From: Megalobrama amblycephala
Lineage: Eukaryota; Chordata; Actinopteri; Cypriniformes; Xenocyprididae
NCBI RefSeq assembly: GCF_018812025.1
Contig: NC_063054.1
Location: 9,363,082-9,427,081, forward strand
Reading direction: 5' to 3'
DNA length: 64,000 nt
Both the position numbers and the translations under genes were made by a program. Numbering within the stretch: the first letter of the stretch is position 1; the number at the start of each line of letters is the position of its first letter. The notes under the pieces were generated by a model that was not told where the DNA came from, searched no databases, and saw only the letters and a program-made list of their open reading frames with translations. This document shows, piece by piece, positions 34,400 through 46,990 of this stretch.

Positions 34400-35804
34400 G
34401 CTTGCTTTGTAAGGAGATCTTAGGCTTTGATGCTCTACATTTTTATAGGGCACAAGCGCACAAAAAACATTGACACTGCACCAAATAGTTGGCAGACTGA
34501 TTTTGAGAGAGTTGAAAGGAAAAAGCAGTAAAAAAACCCAACAACAACAACAACAAAAAAACATACCTGTTATGCCTGTTTAAAATAAGTCTAATTCCTT
34601 AATTCTTTTACTGTATTGTTCAACTAAATATACTGCATGTATTGTTTTAGCTTATAGCATAAACATTAAGAAATAAAATGTCTATCTCTGCTAAGAGTGT
34701 CTAGCTGTGGGATTAGAGAGCTGTTTGTATAGCATTTTTTTTATTTTTATTATTTTTACGATTGTTCCAAAGCAGCTTTACAGAAAATAGAAGAATAAAT
34801 GGGAACAAACAGCTCAAGGCATGTTCAAAAGCATCAGAGAGTTGACCCAGTGCCTCTATTTTTATAAAATACACCACTTACAGCGTTAGGGACAACTTGA
34901 ATCACATCTGCAATGTGTTCGGAGCTCTGTTTTGATCTCAGAAATGTGGCAAAGACTCTTCAAACTACAGATGTAGCCACACCTCATCATAATATACTTG
35001 AATTAATGAATAGCACTCTCTGTCATCCTATCCCATCTCTCTTTCTCGTCTTCATCCTTTGATGTGTTGAGAATGAGGGTTGTCAAGTTTAATTCCATTG
35101 CAGCAATTTGTCCTGCAGCAACGCCACTTTCAGGACTTATGTGTACCCTCTTCAATAGTGTCCTCTTAAACAGAGGCTGGACCCCATAAAACCCATTTAA
35201 GTAATTGAGAGACCCTTTTCCTCCACTGTGAGTATTTGAAATGGTGAAAATGTGCACGCGCTATCTTATCTAGCGGCATAGAGAGAAAATATATATTTGT
35301 GCTACTTTAAAGGTGTCTGTTTTATATCTGATGCAACAAATCAAGGGGTGTTATATCAGTAAAGCAGGATGGTGTGAGTTTAAGCCCTGCTGTTATGAAC
35401 CTCAGGGGTACCTCAAGTGTTGTGTAAAACTACAGATCGAGTCTTAAGAAGTCACAAAACCTCTCAATGTGGTGTGAAAAACACTCAGAGGGGTAGAGAG
35501 AGACACTGATGTAACTGACCCCTCTGGCCCCGCTGGGGCCCACTAGGGGTCTTGGCAAACTTCCAAAGGGGCCACAGGAAAACTTACAATTATTATTGTT
35601 ATTATAAAAATAATTAATTAAAATTCCAAGTAACACAATTGAGACAATTGTCACTTTTTTTCCCCCTTATTTCCCTTTCAATTTTTTTTTTTTTTTTAAA
35701 TATAATGCTTCTTGAAACTTGGGCTGAAATGACGCTCTAAGTGGTAACGCTTTAAGTGATTATGTAAATACATTGATTTGTGTTTAATGCTACAATGTTT
35801 TACA
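34400..35804. other. Non-repeat DNA, GC hairpin at 35518
   Basis: No gene recognised. 35003-35257 has a minus-strand open frame without known motifs. A compact hairpin lies at 35518-35550 (ACCCCT and GGCCCC paired with GGGGCC and AGGGGT). Confidence 0.4.
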
Positions 35805-36439
35805 TGCCACCGAACTTCTCAAGATCCAGAAAGGTACTCAAAACATATTCAAAACAGTTCATGTGAGTACAGTGGTTCAACCTTAATATTATAAAGCGAC
35901 GAGAATACTTTTTGTGTGCCAAAAAAACAAAATAACTACTTGTCAACAATATCTATTGATGGGCGATTTCAAAACACTGCTTTGAATCTTTTGTTTTGAT
36001 TCAGTGATTCGGATCGCGTGTCAAACTGCCAAACTGCTGAAATCACGTGACTTTGGTGCTCCGAATCACTGATTCGGAAAAAAAAAAAAAGATTCGTAAA
36101 GCTTCGAAGCAGTGTTTTGAAATCGGCCATCACTAGATATTGTTAAAAAGTCGTTCTTTTGTTTTTCTGGAGCACAAAAATTATTCTTGTCACTTTATAA
36201 TATTAAGGTTGAACCACTGTACTCACATGAACTGTTTTGAAAATGTTTTGAGTACCTTTCTGGATCTTGAGAAGTTCGGTGGCATTGCTGTCTATGCAAG
36301 CCTCACTGAGCCATCGGATTTCATCAAAATTATCTTAATTTGTGTTCTGAAGAAGAACAAAGGTCTTACAGGTGTAAAACGACATTAGGGTGAGTAATAA
36401 ATGACATTATTTTCATTTTTGGGTGAACTAACCCTTTAA
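35805..36439. mobile_element. TTAA family 2, foldback type, left terminus lost
   Basis: The right end is TTTTGGGTGAACTAACCCTTTAA-like, with TTAA at 36436-36439. Two arms of more than 200 bp (35805-36015 and 36060-36284) are inverted copies meeting at a CACGTGA-containing centre. The left outer arm carrying the second TTAA terminus is missing. Non-coding. Confidence 0.85.
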
Positions 36440-37176
36440 CTGTCCAACCAATTGTCTAATCAATAGATTAATTGTCCAATCAGTAGATTAATCGGCTAAT
36501 CGGTAGATTAGTAGTTGAATTGGCAGATTAATTGCCAAATCAATAGGTTAATCAACTAATCGATAGGTCAATGGACTAATCGGTAGACTAATCATCCAAA
36601 TGATAGAGTAATCGCCTAATTGATGGTTTAATCGTATGATTGATGATTAATCGTCTGATCGGTAGATTAATCGTCTAATCCATAGGTGGATTAGATCCTA
36701 ATCAAACACACCTGAACAAGCTAATCAAGGTTTGAAGGGTTACTAGAAAGCTACTGGCAGGTGAGTTTTTATCAGGGTTGGAGCTGAACTCTGCAGGACT
36801 GTGGTTCTCCAGGACCGGAATTCGCCACCCCTGGATTAATCGGTAGATAAATCGTATAATCGGTAGATAAATCATATAATCGGTAGATCAATGGACTTAT
36901 TGGTGATGGACTAATCAGTAGATTAATCATCTAATTGGTAGATTAATCATCTAATCGATAGATCAATAGTCTAATTGATAGATTAATAGACTACTCGAAC
37001 ATTCAATCAACTAATCGATGGGCTAATGGACCAATCAGTAGATTAATCGACTAATCGATGGAATCGGTCATTCGATATCAACCGCTTAATCGATAGACTA
37101 ATCATCTAATTGATAGATTAATCGATCAATCAATAGATTATTTGATTATCAAAATAATTTTTGAGTTGCAGCCCTA
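36440..37176. repeat. Minisatellite (about 19 bp) grown from a hAT interior
   Basis: Some 30 imperfect units of AATCGATAGATTAATCG-CT type. The right end reads TGATTATCAAAATAA then GAGTTGCAGCCCTA, the terminus of a common hAT-type repeat whose interior carries one such unit. The left terminus is not present. Interrupted at 36690-36834 by another short repeat. Confidence 0.85.
36690..36834. mobile_element. Short dispersed fish repeat inside the minisatellite
   Basis: Contains AATCAAACACACCTGAAC, AAGCTAATCAAGG, TTGGAGCTGAACTCTGCAGG and TCCAGGACCGGAATT, a widespread teleost repeat. Origin class unclear. Confidence 0.7.
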
Positions 37177-38394
37177 CTTGAAACTTTAATCTGGAATCAC
37201 AGAATTGTAATAAGAGTTAATTTAATATCAACACTCAATAAAATAAAACCCCTTTTCATAATTATAGCAGAAATGCTAGAAAATCTATATTAAATCTAGA
37301 AAATCTAACCTATATAATGAAGTTTCAAATATTGTGTTGGAACGATGGTCTTCGAGTCAAAGATTGAGAACCATTGCAGAATAAAACCGTAGTGTTGATA
37401 TTGTCAGGCATAGTTCTGATTTTTCAGAAAGGCAAAACTGTTATTCTGAGACTGACCCAAGAAGGAAGAAAATAATCTTGACTATTAAAATTCTTAGTGC
37501 AAAGTATCAGTAAAACATCTGACCACATACATAATCATGAAATATTCACGAAAACAAGTGTATTGTGACGCACACAAGCAGGTGCATTAATGTTTGTCAT
37601 GACAGGCTGTTTATTATTGTGCTGAGAATTTTTTTTTTTCATTGGGAGGGAATACCACACATTATATGTCTTCTACTTGACAGATATCACTGAAATGGGT
37701 GTCCTGAGAAATCACAGCTGTCTCTGTGATAGCTATAGTCTGTGTAAACAGCCAAAACGAGTCTGTCAGAGATGGCTGAGATCAGGTTGGCTGACACGTC
37801 TTTGGAAGGCAAAGTTTTGGATAGAGGGCATGGGCATGTGGTTGAAGTTAGAAACTTAGAGCACCCAGTATTGTATGGCTGACAGAGTTTGGCATTAGCA
37901 TGCTAATAGCAATCAGCCTGTTAGGCACAAAACAAAGTATCTTGTGGAATTGCCATGATGCTTTTAAAGTTGCAATGAAACGGTAGCAGCAATAGATATT
38001 TTCTTTTGTATTGTGACATAAATCTAAGTGAAATGGCTCATCAGGAAAAAAAATAGGGCGAGGACTTGGTTCTCTCTCCACTAGGTAGATGTGTGTGTTG
38101 CGCTCCAAAATGGAGTCAGATCTGAATGCAAGGAAATATGCAAATACAAGCTTGCTGGGAATTGCAAGAAAGGACTGGGGTTTGAGTAAACTAAATGATT
38201 GGAGAAGTCCAGCATACAGTACATCACTAAGTTAAAAAAATTTATAAATAAAAGAAACATGCACTTATTGTTTATAAATGTGCATTTAGAAAATGAATAA
38301 ACAATGTATAGCACATAGAATATAAGGAGTGTGCTGACATTTATTAGTTTTTGTTATTGAACAAATCATATTGGCGATTCCGAGATAAATACCG
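37177..38394. other. Non-repeat DNA, nothing recognised
   Basis: AT-rich with no clear exon or repeat. Confidence 0.4.
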
Positions 38395-38665
38395 TACGTT
38401 GTATGACAGAGTGACATCCTGTATGAAAGACAAACGGGTTGCTGCAGTAACACATGTTGTACAGCAGACAGACAGGCTGTACAGTGCTGTAGTAACATTT
38501 TGTACTAAGGACAGACAGGCTGTGTTGCTATAGAAACATGTGTTGAACAGAGGACGAATCAGCTGTGTGCTGCTTTGTGTGTTTTACGAAAGACACACAA
38601 GAACAAGACTGCTGTTGAAGCAACATGTGTTAGAGCACACAGATGGGCTGCATGCTGCTGCTACA
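38395..38665. repeat. Degenerate minisatellite, left part
   Basis: Four or five imperfect units of roughly 45-80 bp carrying GACAGACAGGCTGT and GCTGTAGTAACAT words. The same words appear again at 40390-40475, after a block of transposons. Confidence 0.65.
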
Positions 38666-38889
38666 CCAAATACAAGACCATGCTTGGCATTTTGTAGCTT
38701 GATTGCAGTTACTTGACATTATGTGTTGCTTTTAAGTTGGAAACTTGATTCTCTAACAAGTGCTGCTGTAATGTAGTGGGCAAACAGATTTTTGCAGTAG
38801 CCTTATATGTTACTTTACGCACTTTTATGTCCCTGGGTTGATTATTATAACATTTTAAATCTATGAAGAATATGAAGCTCACTTTTAAA

Positions 38890-39995
38890 CTGACTAGCAG
38901 GTCTGCACAATTATGACAAAAATCCTAGGCTAATTGTCATATAATTGTCAAAAAACAAGCTGAAAACACTCTTCCTGAATTTTTATTTATTGCTTTTCTA
39001 TAGCATTAAACCACAAATGTCAACTATACATTGGTTTGGTTTCTAAATAATAATAAAAAAGTAAACATATGCATGTAATAATACACTCAGAGTAAAAACA
39101 AAATGTTGTGCTTTTTGTAAAGTAATTAATTGTATTTACCTGTGAAAATTCCAGTGAATTATTAATGGGATATATCGTAAATTATATCGGGAGAACCGAC
39201 CACAAATGTGCAGTATATGTTGTCCTTTTTCATACCATTACAGTGGAATGCAAAGGGACAAAAGAAAATAATCATGAGGATAGAAAGCAGCGATTGAAAA
39301 GAGCTCTTGCCATAGATGTTCTTGTTATAACGTTACGTTAAAATACCAAGAGTTACGTTATTCTCATGATGTCTGAAAATAAAACATGAAAGAAAAATTG
39401 TCAAACTGACGGATAAGCTTTATTTGATAACCTTATGATTTGAAACGATTTGTTTCAGTCTTTTTAAATGGAAGTACCTCAAACCGGTAGTGCAACCCAT
39501 TAGGGCTGTCAAATGATTAATCGCGATTAATCGCATACAAAATAAAAGTTTGAGTTTGCCTAATATATGTGTGAGTACTGTGTGTAATTATTATGTATAT
39601 ATAAATACAAACACATTCATGTATATATTTGCAAAATACTTACAAGTATATGTATTTATTTATATTTTTATATAATTTTTATTATATATAAATACAAATA
39701 TTTTGTACATAAATAACAAATTTCTCTTAAATATATACATAAATTTGTGTGTATTTATATATACATAATAATTATACATAGTACTCACACATATATTATG
39801 CAAACTCAAACTTTTATTTTGTATGCGATTAATCGCGATTAATCGTTTGACAGCCCTACAACCCATAATTCGAAATGCAGTAGTCTAGTCAGGAATAAGG
39901 TGGATAAGTGGATATTTTTTGGATGTAATCACACCTTTGATCGATTATGAAATTGAAGCATCCGTAATCGTAATCGCGATTACACACCATGTAAA
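38890..39995. mobile_element. hAT-like remnant holding a MITE
   Basis: Starts near AGGTCTGCACAATTATGAC. The right side has GATTATGAAATTGAAGC and TAATCGCGATTACA, typical of the same kind of repeat. Interrupted by the MITE at 39501. Limits approximate; no target duplication identified. Confidence 0.5.
39501..39858. mobile_element. Palindromic hAT-type MITE, copy 2
   Basis: Starts TAGGGCTGTCAAATG and ends GACAGCCCTA. Flanked by perfect 8-bp duplications CAACCCAT at 39493-39500 and 39859-39866. Same design as 4462-4796: inverted halves and the 20-bp palindrome CGATTAATCGCGATTAATCG at 39826-39845. Confidence 0.93.
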
Positions 39996-40389
39996 ACGTA
40001 AATACCAGATGTTGTTATAGGAAAAAAGTCAAAAACAAGGTTATGTTGTTGCAAAGTGCCGGACAAGCAAAAAATGACAATATAACGGCAACGTGTTTTG
40101 AAACCGGTGGAGATGATAGCGCGGAATAAAGCCATGCATACCAGCCTCCTACATTTCTGCCGCTGCCTCATAAGATGGTGGCTACACACTTGTAAGACAA
40201 CATACGTATTGCAAACCTCTCCATGTTGTGGTTGTTGTTGTTGTTTTTGGTGTATGAATACCAGTGCAACATCATTGCCATAGAAACCAATATCCCGGAA
40301 AACAAAAGAGCATCATGGACACACAAATCGGATCTGAACAGTTGCAATACACAATGTTTTCCATGCCTTATTTTCCATTGCCTTCAATA

Positions 40390-40475
40390 TTGAATAGAAG
40401 ACAGACAGGCTGTGTGTTACTGCTGTACCATGTTGTAAAACTGGTGCTTCAGTGATGCAGTTCGTAAAGGCTGCG
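40390..40475. repeat. Degenerate minisatellite, right part
   Basis: Carries AGACAGACAGGCTGTGTG and CTGCTGTACCATGTTGTA, like the units at 38395-38665. Confidence 0.55.
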
Positions 40476-41652
40476 TTCTGCTGTATTTTTGGATATGAGC
40501 ACTATATGTCAGACAGACAATTTGATATTGTGATCTTCATGGTTATGGATGCAGGTGCTTTGTTTTTCTGTGGTTGTAATGAACATAGTCGGTCTCTTTC
40601 AGGCTGGTCTCTCAGTCTCATTCTCTGATTAGCTGGTTCTCCCCCACCCTTCTCTGTTATTCTGGCCTACAGTTTAATTTATGTGTCTTCTGCCTGAGAG
40701 AGGGGAACAGACCGGCATTACAGAGGAGTGTAATTTATATTGATTTACCTTTTGGATGGAGGGATGGCTGAGGAAAGAGGGAGAGATGGTAGGAAGAGAG
40801 GGATGAAGGATGGGAAGTCTCATCTTTGAAAATCCCATCCGTCTTTGCAAGGGGAGCCGTGGCAACCCTTTAACCTCCACAGATGAGATGTCTGTGCGTA
40901 CACAGGATGTGTGTGTGTGTTTGTGTATTTGTTGTGTGCATTTGTGATGTACCTTCACGCCTCAGGGGAATTGAAATTAATAGCATAAGGGTTGCTTATA
41001 TGCGTGCAAGATTTTTCCTCACAAAGGACCCAACAAAAGCAAAAAGAACATTTGCCCTCTTACCCATTCAAGCATGCTCTGGTGGATTGTACAGGAAGAG
41101 CTGCAGTATAGATCACTGGCTTTGTTCACTTGTTTTTCTTTTGATCACATTTCTTTCCCTAGGCAAAATAAGGCATCCATCCATCCCATCCCAACCCTAC
41201 CCAACCCAGCAATATAAGAGGACATGTGTCAGTTTGAATGGACATGAAGTTTCTGGTATAGATGCATCTGTTTGAACTTAAAGTGAGTGAAAGCATTCTG
41301 TTTGTGTGAGATATTGTCAGAATCACTGTTCCTAGAGCATAGCTTTTACTGAATGCACCAGCATAATTTAATTACATCTGCTGAGCAAAATATTGCCTGT
41401 AGCTCCTAGTGAAAAGAGTATTTGTTATTCTCTTTTTTTTCTTTTTACACATGCTCTGTTTTTAAGGGAAACTGCAGGCTTTCAGTTTGGCCATCATCAG
41501 CAGAAAAGGCTGACTCCATTTAACCTCCAAAAACCCTCAGCAGCTTTGCCATGACAGGCCCATTCTTAAAAATGTGTACTTCTTACCGACACATACACAG
41601 CAAGCATTCATTATAGCCCCCAGTACAAACATACACACTGTATAGTATCAGA
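40476..41652. other. Non-repeat DNA, no gene recognised
   Basis: A 130-codon frame at 40883-41275 is rich in cysteine/valine at its GT-rich start and shows no domain; not called. Confidence 0.35.
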
Positions 41653-43850
41653 CTAGTGTTGTCACGATACCAAAATTTTGACTTTGATACGATACCCAAC
41701 TTAAATATCACGATACCGATACTTAAACGATACTGTGGCAAAAACCTAAAACAGCAGGAAATAACATATGACAGAACTTCTTTCTTCACCAGTGTGCAGG
41801 CTGATAATTCTGGATTTGCGCTTCATTGCCATGAAGTTAGAATTAGGCGTTTTGCAGGATTTTTTTCCCGTCATTTCTTGTCATAGAGACATAAGTAATA
41901 TATCAATTGAAACTATAGAATATCTTCTTTTATTTGTGTACACTCATAGTAAAAACACAATGTTGTGCTTTTTGTAAAATAAAGAAAACTAACATGATGC
42001 GTGATCTCTCGTCTCCCTCTGAACGAAGTCCAATCTGATAGTTCTCAGAAAATTAACTGTAACTTATGAATACTAATGACAAAAAAAATGACACTTATGT
42101 CTAAAGAAACGTTGAAATGTCAGGTTTTAAATCGTGCAAGTCAAATCGAAAACAAACATTCTGTGTTTATGTAATCTGTATGAAAAGAGAGCCATGTCAG
42201 AAGTCCGTGATTCAGCTCATTATCCGCTAATGCGGCCACGCCCACGGAGCCAGCGCTATTCAGACGCTAATTCAGATTGTCTCAATCGTGTATTTATTGT
42301 CTTGAAAAGTGTTTATTTTGATGTTAAAGCCATGGTTAGCGATCTCTAGAAGACATGCCGTTAGTTCCTGGTTCCTTTTCTTCTTTATATGAATTTGTGG
42401 CCTAAAGGTGTACAGAGCGCCCTCCGGCTGCAAGTATGAATTGAAAACACAGTATCCAGCACTCATAGTGATGACAATAAATACTGAATAAATATTACTC
42501 CTCAGTATAGAAAATTGACATAAATATATAAGAATCCATCAATATTTCTCTAAATGTGCATGCTTTTAAGCTAAAAGCCTATATGAAATGCCATAGAGGT
42601 AACATAATTGTTCAGACACTTTGCATCACAGAAATACATTATATTTTAAAGAATATAATAGAATACCATTATTTTAAATTGTTTTTACATTTTTTTTAAA
42701 TTAAAATAATTTTTAAAATTATTTTAAATTTCACAGTATTGCTGTTTATGATGAGCTGAGATATGATTACAGAGGGTTTTTTTCACAGCCTACCTGACTG
42801 AAAGGCCTCATTAATATGCAAGTCATTTCAGGTCATTATTATGTGATTCTTTTGTCTTCTCAGGTGAGAATCACCCATTATTCAGTGGTGATTCACGCCT
42901 CCACGCATACTGTGTTTCTTGACAAAAAGTGTCTTACAAACACTAAATCAATATATTGTTTTATATGAAGGAGTAGACAGCATCATTTTTACATAATTCT
43001 GAAGCAAAAACTCTAGTCTACAACCTCCAATACCCAGAAGTCTTGTGAATACAGATTTAATATACTTTTTTTGGCCTTATTTCCGTGACTTAAGTTTTTT
43101 GTTTTTTCAATAACCACGCATAAACGTTATTCCTTCAAAAATACAAACATGTACATACATGTTCCTCACATATTATGGTAGCCTAGTTTGTGCTGAATAC
43201 AGTGTAATGACACTTTTGTCATTTATATGTTTATGAACAACTGTCAGGGCATGTCAAAACTTCTCCAAGCCCCAAATCAGCCTCAGACTCCAGAGGGTTA
43301 ATATAATTTTTAATGTTTATTATTTTCATGCTCAATAAAATTGTAAATTATTTGCTGTTATGCTTTTTTCACGTTTTTTATACATGTAGGTGTTTTTGAC
43401 AGTAAGATTATTGTAAATATTAGATTACTGTAAATAATTAGAGCAATGTTATTAAAGCATAAATTGGTTTAAAATAACCATAGCCTACATAGCCTTTTGC
43501 AGAAGCGCTTTGTGGTGTCCGTGGGCTTGCATTGTAAGCAAAATAATGCCATATTTCGCTTCACGCATCTGCTTTCTCAACAATTTGTGGACGGTCTGCA
43601 AGAGCACCTGTATTTGCAAACATACCTCTCGTTTTGTCACCATAAAAGCCGTTGCGCAGTTGAGAGGAATAAACACGCACTCAATAATGTGCCTTAGAAG
43701 CAGCGCGCTGCACGCATACTGCCCCCTGCTGTCACACTTTAGGAAATACAGCTGGCACTCAAAGTACCGGTACTAATAAAATGAAGAACCGGACCGTTTT
43801 TAAATGCAGGGTATCGCGATACCTTTCTAGTACCGGTATATCGTGTTCAT
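41653..43850. mobile_element. Large decayed DNA element (CACGATACC ends)
   Basis: Left end CTAGTGTTGTCACGATACC. Right end GGTATCGCGATACC then AGTACCGGTATATCGTG, a known fish DNA-repeat terminus. The interior near 41930-41980 matches 39080-39120 (AATGTTGTGCTTTTTGTAAA), so parts are shared with the hAT-like remnant. No transposase frame survives. Confidence 0.55.
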
Positions 43851-43861
43851 CGGTACATCTT

Positions 43862-44648
43862 TTAAAGGGTTAGTTCACCCAAAAATGAAAATTCTGTCAT
43901 TAATTATTCACCCTCATGTCGTTCCAAACCCGTAAGTTTTTCGTTCATCTTCAGAACACAAATGAAGATCTTTTTGTTTTAAATCTGAGAGCTTTCTGCC
44001 CCTCCATAGACAGCTACACAACTGACACTTTGACACTTCAAAAAGTTCATAAAGAGATCATAGAAGGAATCCATATGAATTGAGAGGTTTAATCCAAATT
44101 ATCTGAAGAGACTCGATCGCTTTAAATGATGAAAAGATTTAATTTAGGCTTTTATTCACATATAAACGTTGATCAGCGAACATAAACAGAAACTCAACCG
44201 AAACAGCTTGAAGCTCGAGAAAAAAACGTGCTGCGTGACACGAGAATGAACCTCATTGGTTCTTGCAGAAGCAAAAACACGATGATGCGTAACACAGGAG
44301 AATGAACCTCATTGCTTCTCACATGCGTCAAGCAAACATGCTTGAGCTTCTGTTTACCAACTGATGTGTGAGTTGATGAAAGTTTATATGTGAATAAAAG
44401 CCAAAATTCAATCTGTTCATCATATAAAACGATTGAGTCTCTTCAGAAAATTTGGACTAAACCTCTCAATTCATATGGATTTGTTTTACTATCTCTTTAT
44501 GAACTTTCTGAGGCATCAAAGTGTCAGTTGCGTAGCTGTCTATGGTTGGACATTTGTGATCCGAAGATGAACAAAAGTCTTAGAGGTTTGGAACAACATG
44601 AGGGTGAGTAATTAATGACAGAATTTTCATTTTTGGGTGAACTAACCT
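43862..44648. mobile_element. TTAA family 2, complete foldback copy
   Basis: TTAA at 43862-43865, then AGGGTTAGTTCACCC. The right end is TTTTGGGTGAACTAACC, where the last bases and TTAA are lost. The two halves are inverted copies over about 350 bp each (for example CATATGAATTGAGAGGTTTA near 44072, inverted near 44461). Non-coding. Confidence 0.88.
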
Positions 44649-44695
44649 GGTAACACTTTACAATAAGGTTCATTAGTTAAACATTAGTTAATGTA

Positions 44696-45055
44696 TTAAA
44701 GGGATAGTTCACCCAAAAATGAAAATTTGATGTTTATCTGCTTACCCCCAGGGCATCCAAGATATAGGTGACTTTGTTTCTTCAGTAGAACACAAATGAT
44801 GATTTTTAACTCCAACCGTTGTCAGCCATATAATGTGGGTCAATGGGAACTTCTTTTATAAGAGTAAATAAAACTTGCACAGACAAATCCAAACTAAATC
44901 CTGCGGCTCATGACGACACATTGATGTCCTAAGACATGAAACGATCGGTTTGTGTGAGAAACCGAACAGATAATTTTTTACCTCTAAAACACCACTATGT
45001 CCAACTGCGTTCGCTTAGTGATGTCTTGCGCTTATACTTCAATGAGTGCTAGACA
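44696..45055. mobile_element. TTAA family 2 terminus with a different interior
   Basis: TTAA at 44696-44699 followed by AGGGATAGTTCACCC, the same terminus as 43862. The interior (CTTACCCCCAGGGCATCC) is unrelated. The right end is lost against the next repeat. Confidence 0.7.
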
Positions 45056-45059
45056 TCAC

Positions 45060-45488
45060 TTCCGTTGTGAACATACCAACGGAAGTGAACACACCAAGAA
45101 TACACCAAGCCGATGCCGACGAACTAGTGGTGATGAAAGCAGACTGCGGGGTTGGCTCACGTCGGCAGCGTCTGTGTCCAAAGTTGCCCTGACACACCAA
45201 ACCGACGCTAAACAGCCAATGGCCAAGCACGTCAGTTCTGCGTCTGCGTGAGATGAAATGCCTTTCCGTACCAGCAGGTGGCAGTATCTGAGCAGCCAAT
45301 CAGAATGATCAGATGGCCCGACGGACTGACTAGCTCCGACGCCGATTCAACATTTCGAATCGGCCAAAAAAAAGCCAACGAGGACCAACTTCAGCCGACG
45401 GTGCAGAACACACTGAGAAAACTTAGTCGGCCGACGAAGAAAAACTGCCCGACGGCTGACCGTCGACTTGGTGTGTTCCTGCCTTTAG
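45060..45488. mobile_element. GC-rich foldback repeat (CACACCAAGCCGACG type)
   Basis: Left side has ACACCAAGCCGATGCCGACG, right side CCGTCGACTTGGTGTGTTCC in inverse. The centre includes AGCAGGTGGCAGTA. Open frames on both strands are due to GC content. Confidence 0.65.
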
Positions 45489-46140
<652 letters not shown>

Positions 46141-46317
46141 GGCTTGACATTTGTATTTTTTGTTGTCAGAGGAAAAAAAATATACACAGAGAAATGCAGA
46201 AATGCAACGTTGCAGAGATGAAAGAACAGGAGCTGATTTGCTATTTGAAAATGATAGATGGGTCAAATGTGATACCAAATAGGACTGTTCAGAAAAAACT
46301 CCATCAATCTCAGTAGG

Positions 46318-46990
46318 ACTTTTAAGTAATATAAATATGCAGGTCATCAGCATAATAAGGATAGCCGAGACAACAACAGATGATTTGACCGACGGGATAC
46401 GTGTTGATTATAAAAAGGAGAGTCCTAATGCTGGGGGACACCTTGAGTGAGGAGTGCATTGGAGGATTTGTGTTTGTGGTGGGATGATAAATCATCTGTC
46501 AGCGAGGCAGGAAGTAAACCAGGAGAAAGGGGTGCCAGTGATACAAATAGCTGAGAGTCGAGAAAAAGTGTATGCCATGACAGACTCTTGTCAAACTGTG
46601 CTCAGATCAAGCTAAATATGAATTCCAAAGGCCCTAGAGTCTGCAGAGATGAGATGGTCATTAATGACTCTGAGGAGAGCTGTCTGATTATTGTGGAATT
46701 GACAAAAAACTGAAAAGGCTTGTGGAGATTATTAGAAAGTAGGTGTGACTGTAGCTGGCAGGCAGCAATTCTTTTTTGTAATGTTGGGAGAGAGAGGGAG
46801 AGATTGGGTTGTAGTTATTAAACTCAGATGTAAGCCAGGATTCTTAATAGTTGTGGTGACTGCAGCAGTTTTTACGTTCAGTGAATAGTGACAGAAGTAA
46901 CACGTTTATTTATCAAGTGAGGAATCGGCTCAAAGTTAATGTTAGACAGCAAAATCCCTCTTAGAGGGGTTAGGACAGCATCAAACTGAC
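46318..46990 (-). pseudogene. LINE reverse-transcriptase fragment (L2/CR1-like)
   Basis: Palm region of a non-LTR reverse transcriptase, readable only by switching frame. In minus-strand order: TALLRVINDHLISAD, then a LDLS box, then AICITGT, WFTSCLAD, LLFIINTYPVGQII and CYADD-type YYADDLHIYI. The catalytic Asp pair of YADD is intact (46354-46343). The words match L2/CR1-like elements of fish. Several stops and frameshifts make it a dead copy. The upstream limit is approximate. Confidence 0.8.

Noticed and set aside
45039..45299. Open frames on both strands near 45.1 kb
   Set aside because: Within a GC-rich foldback repeat; no domain.
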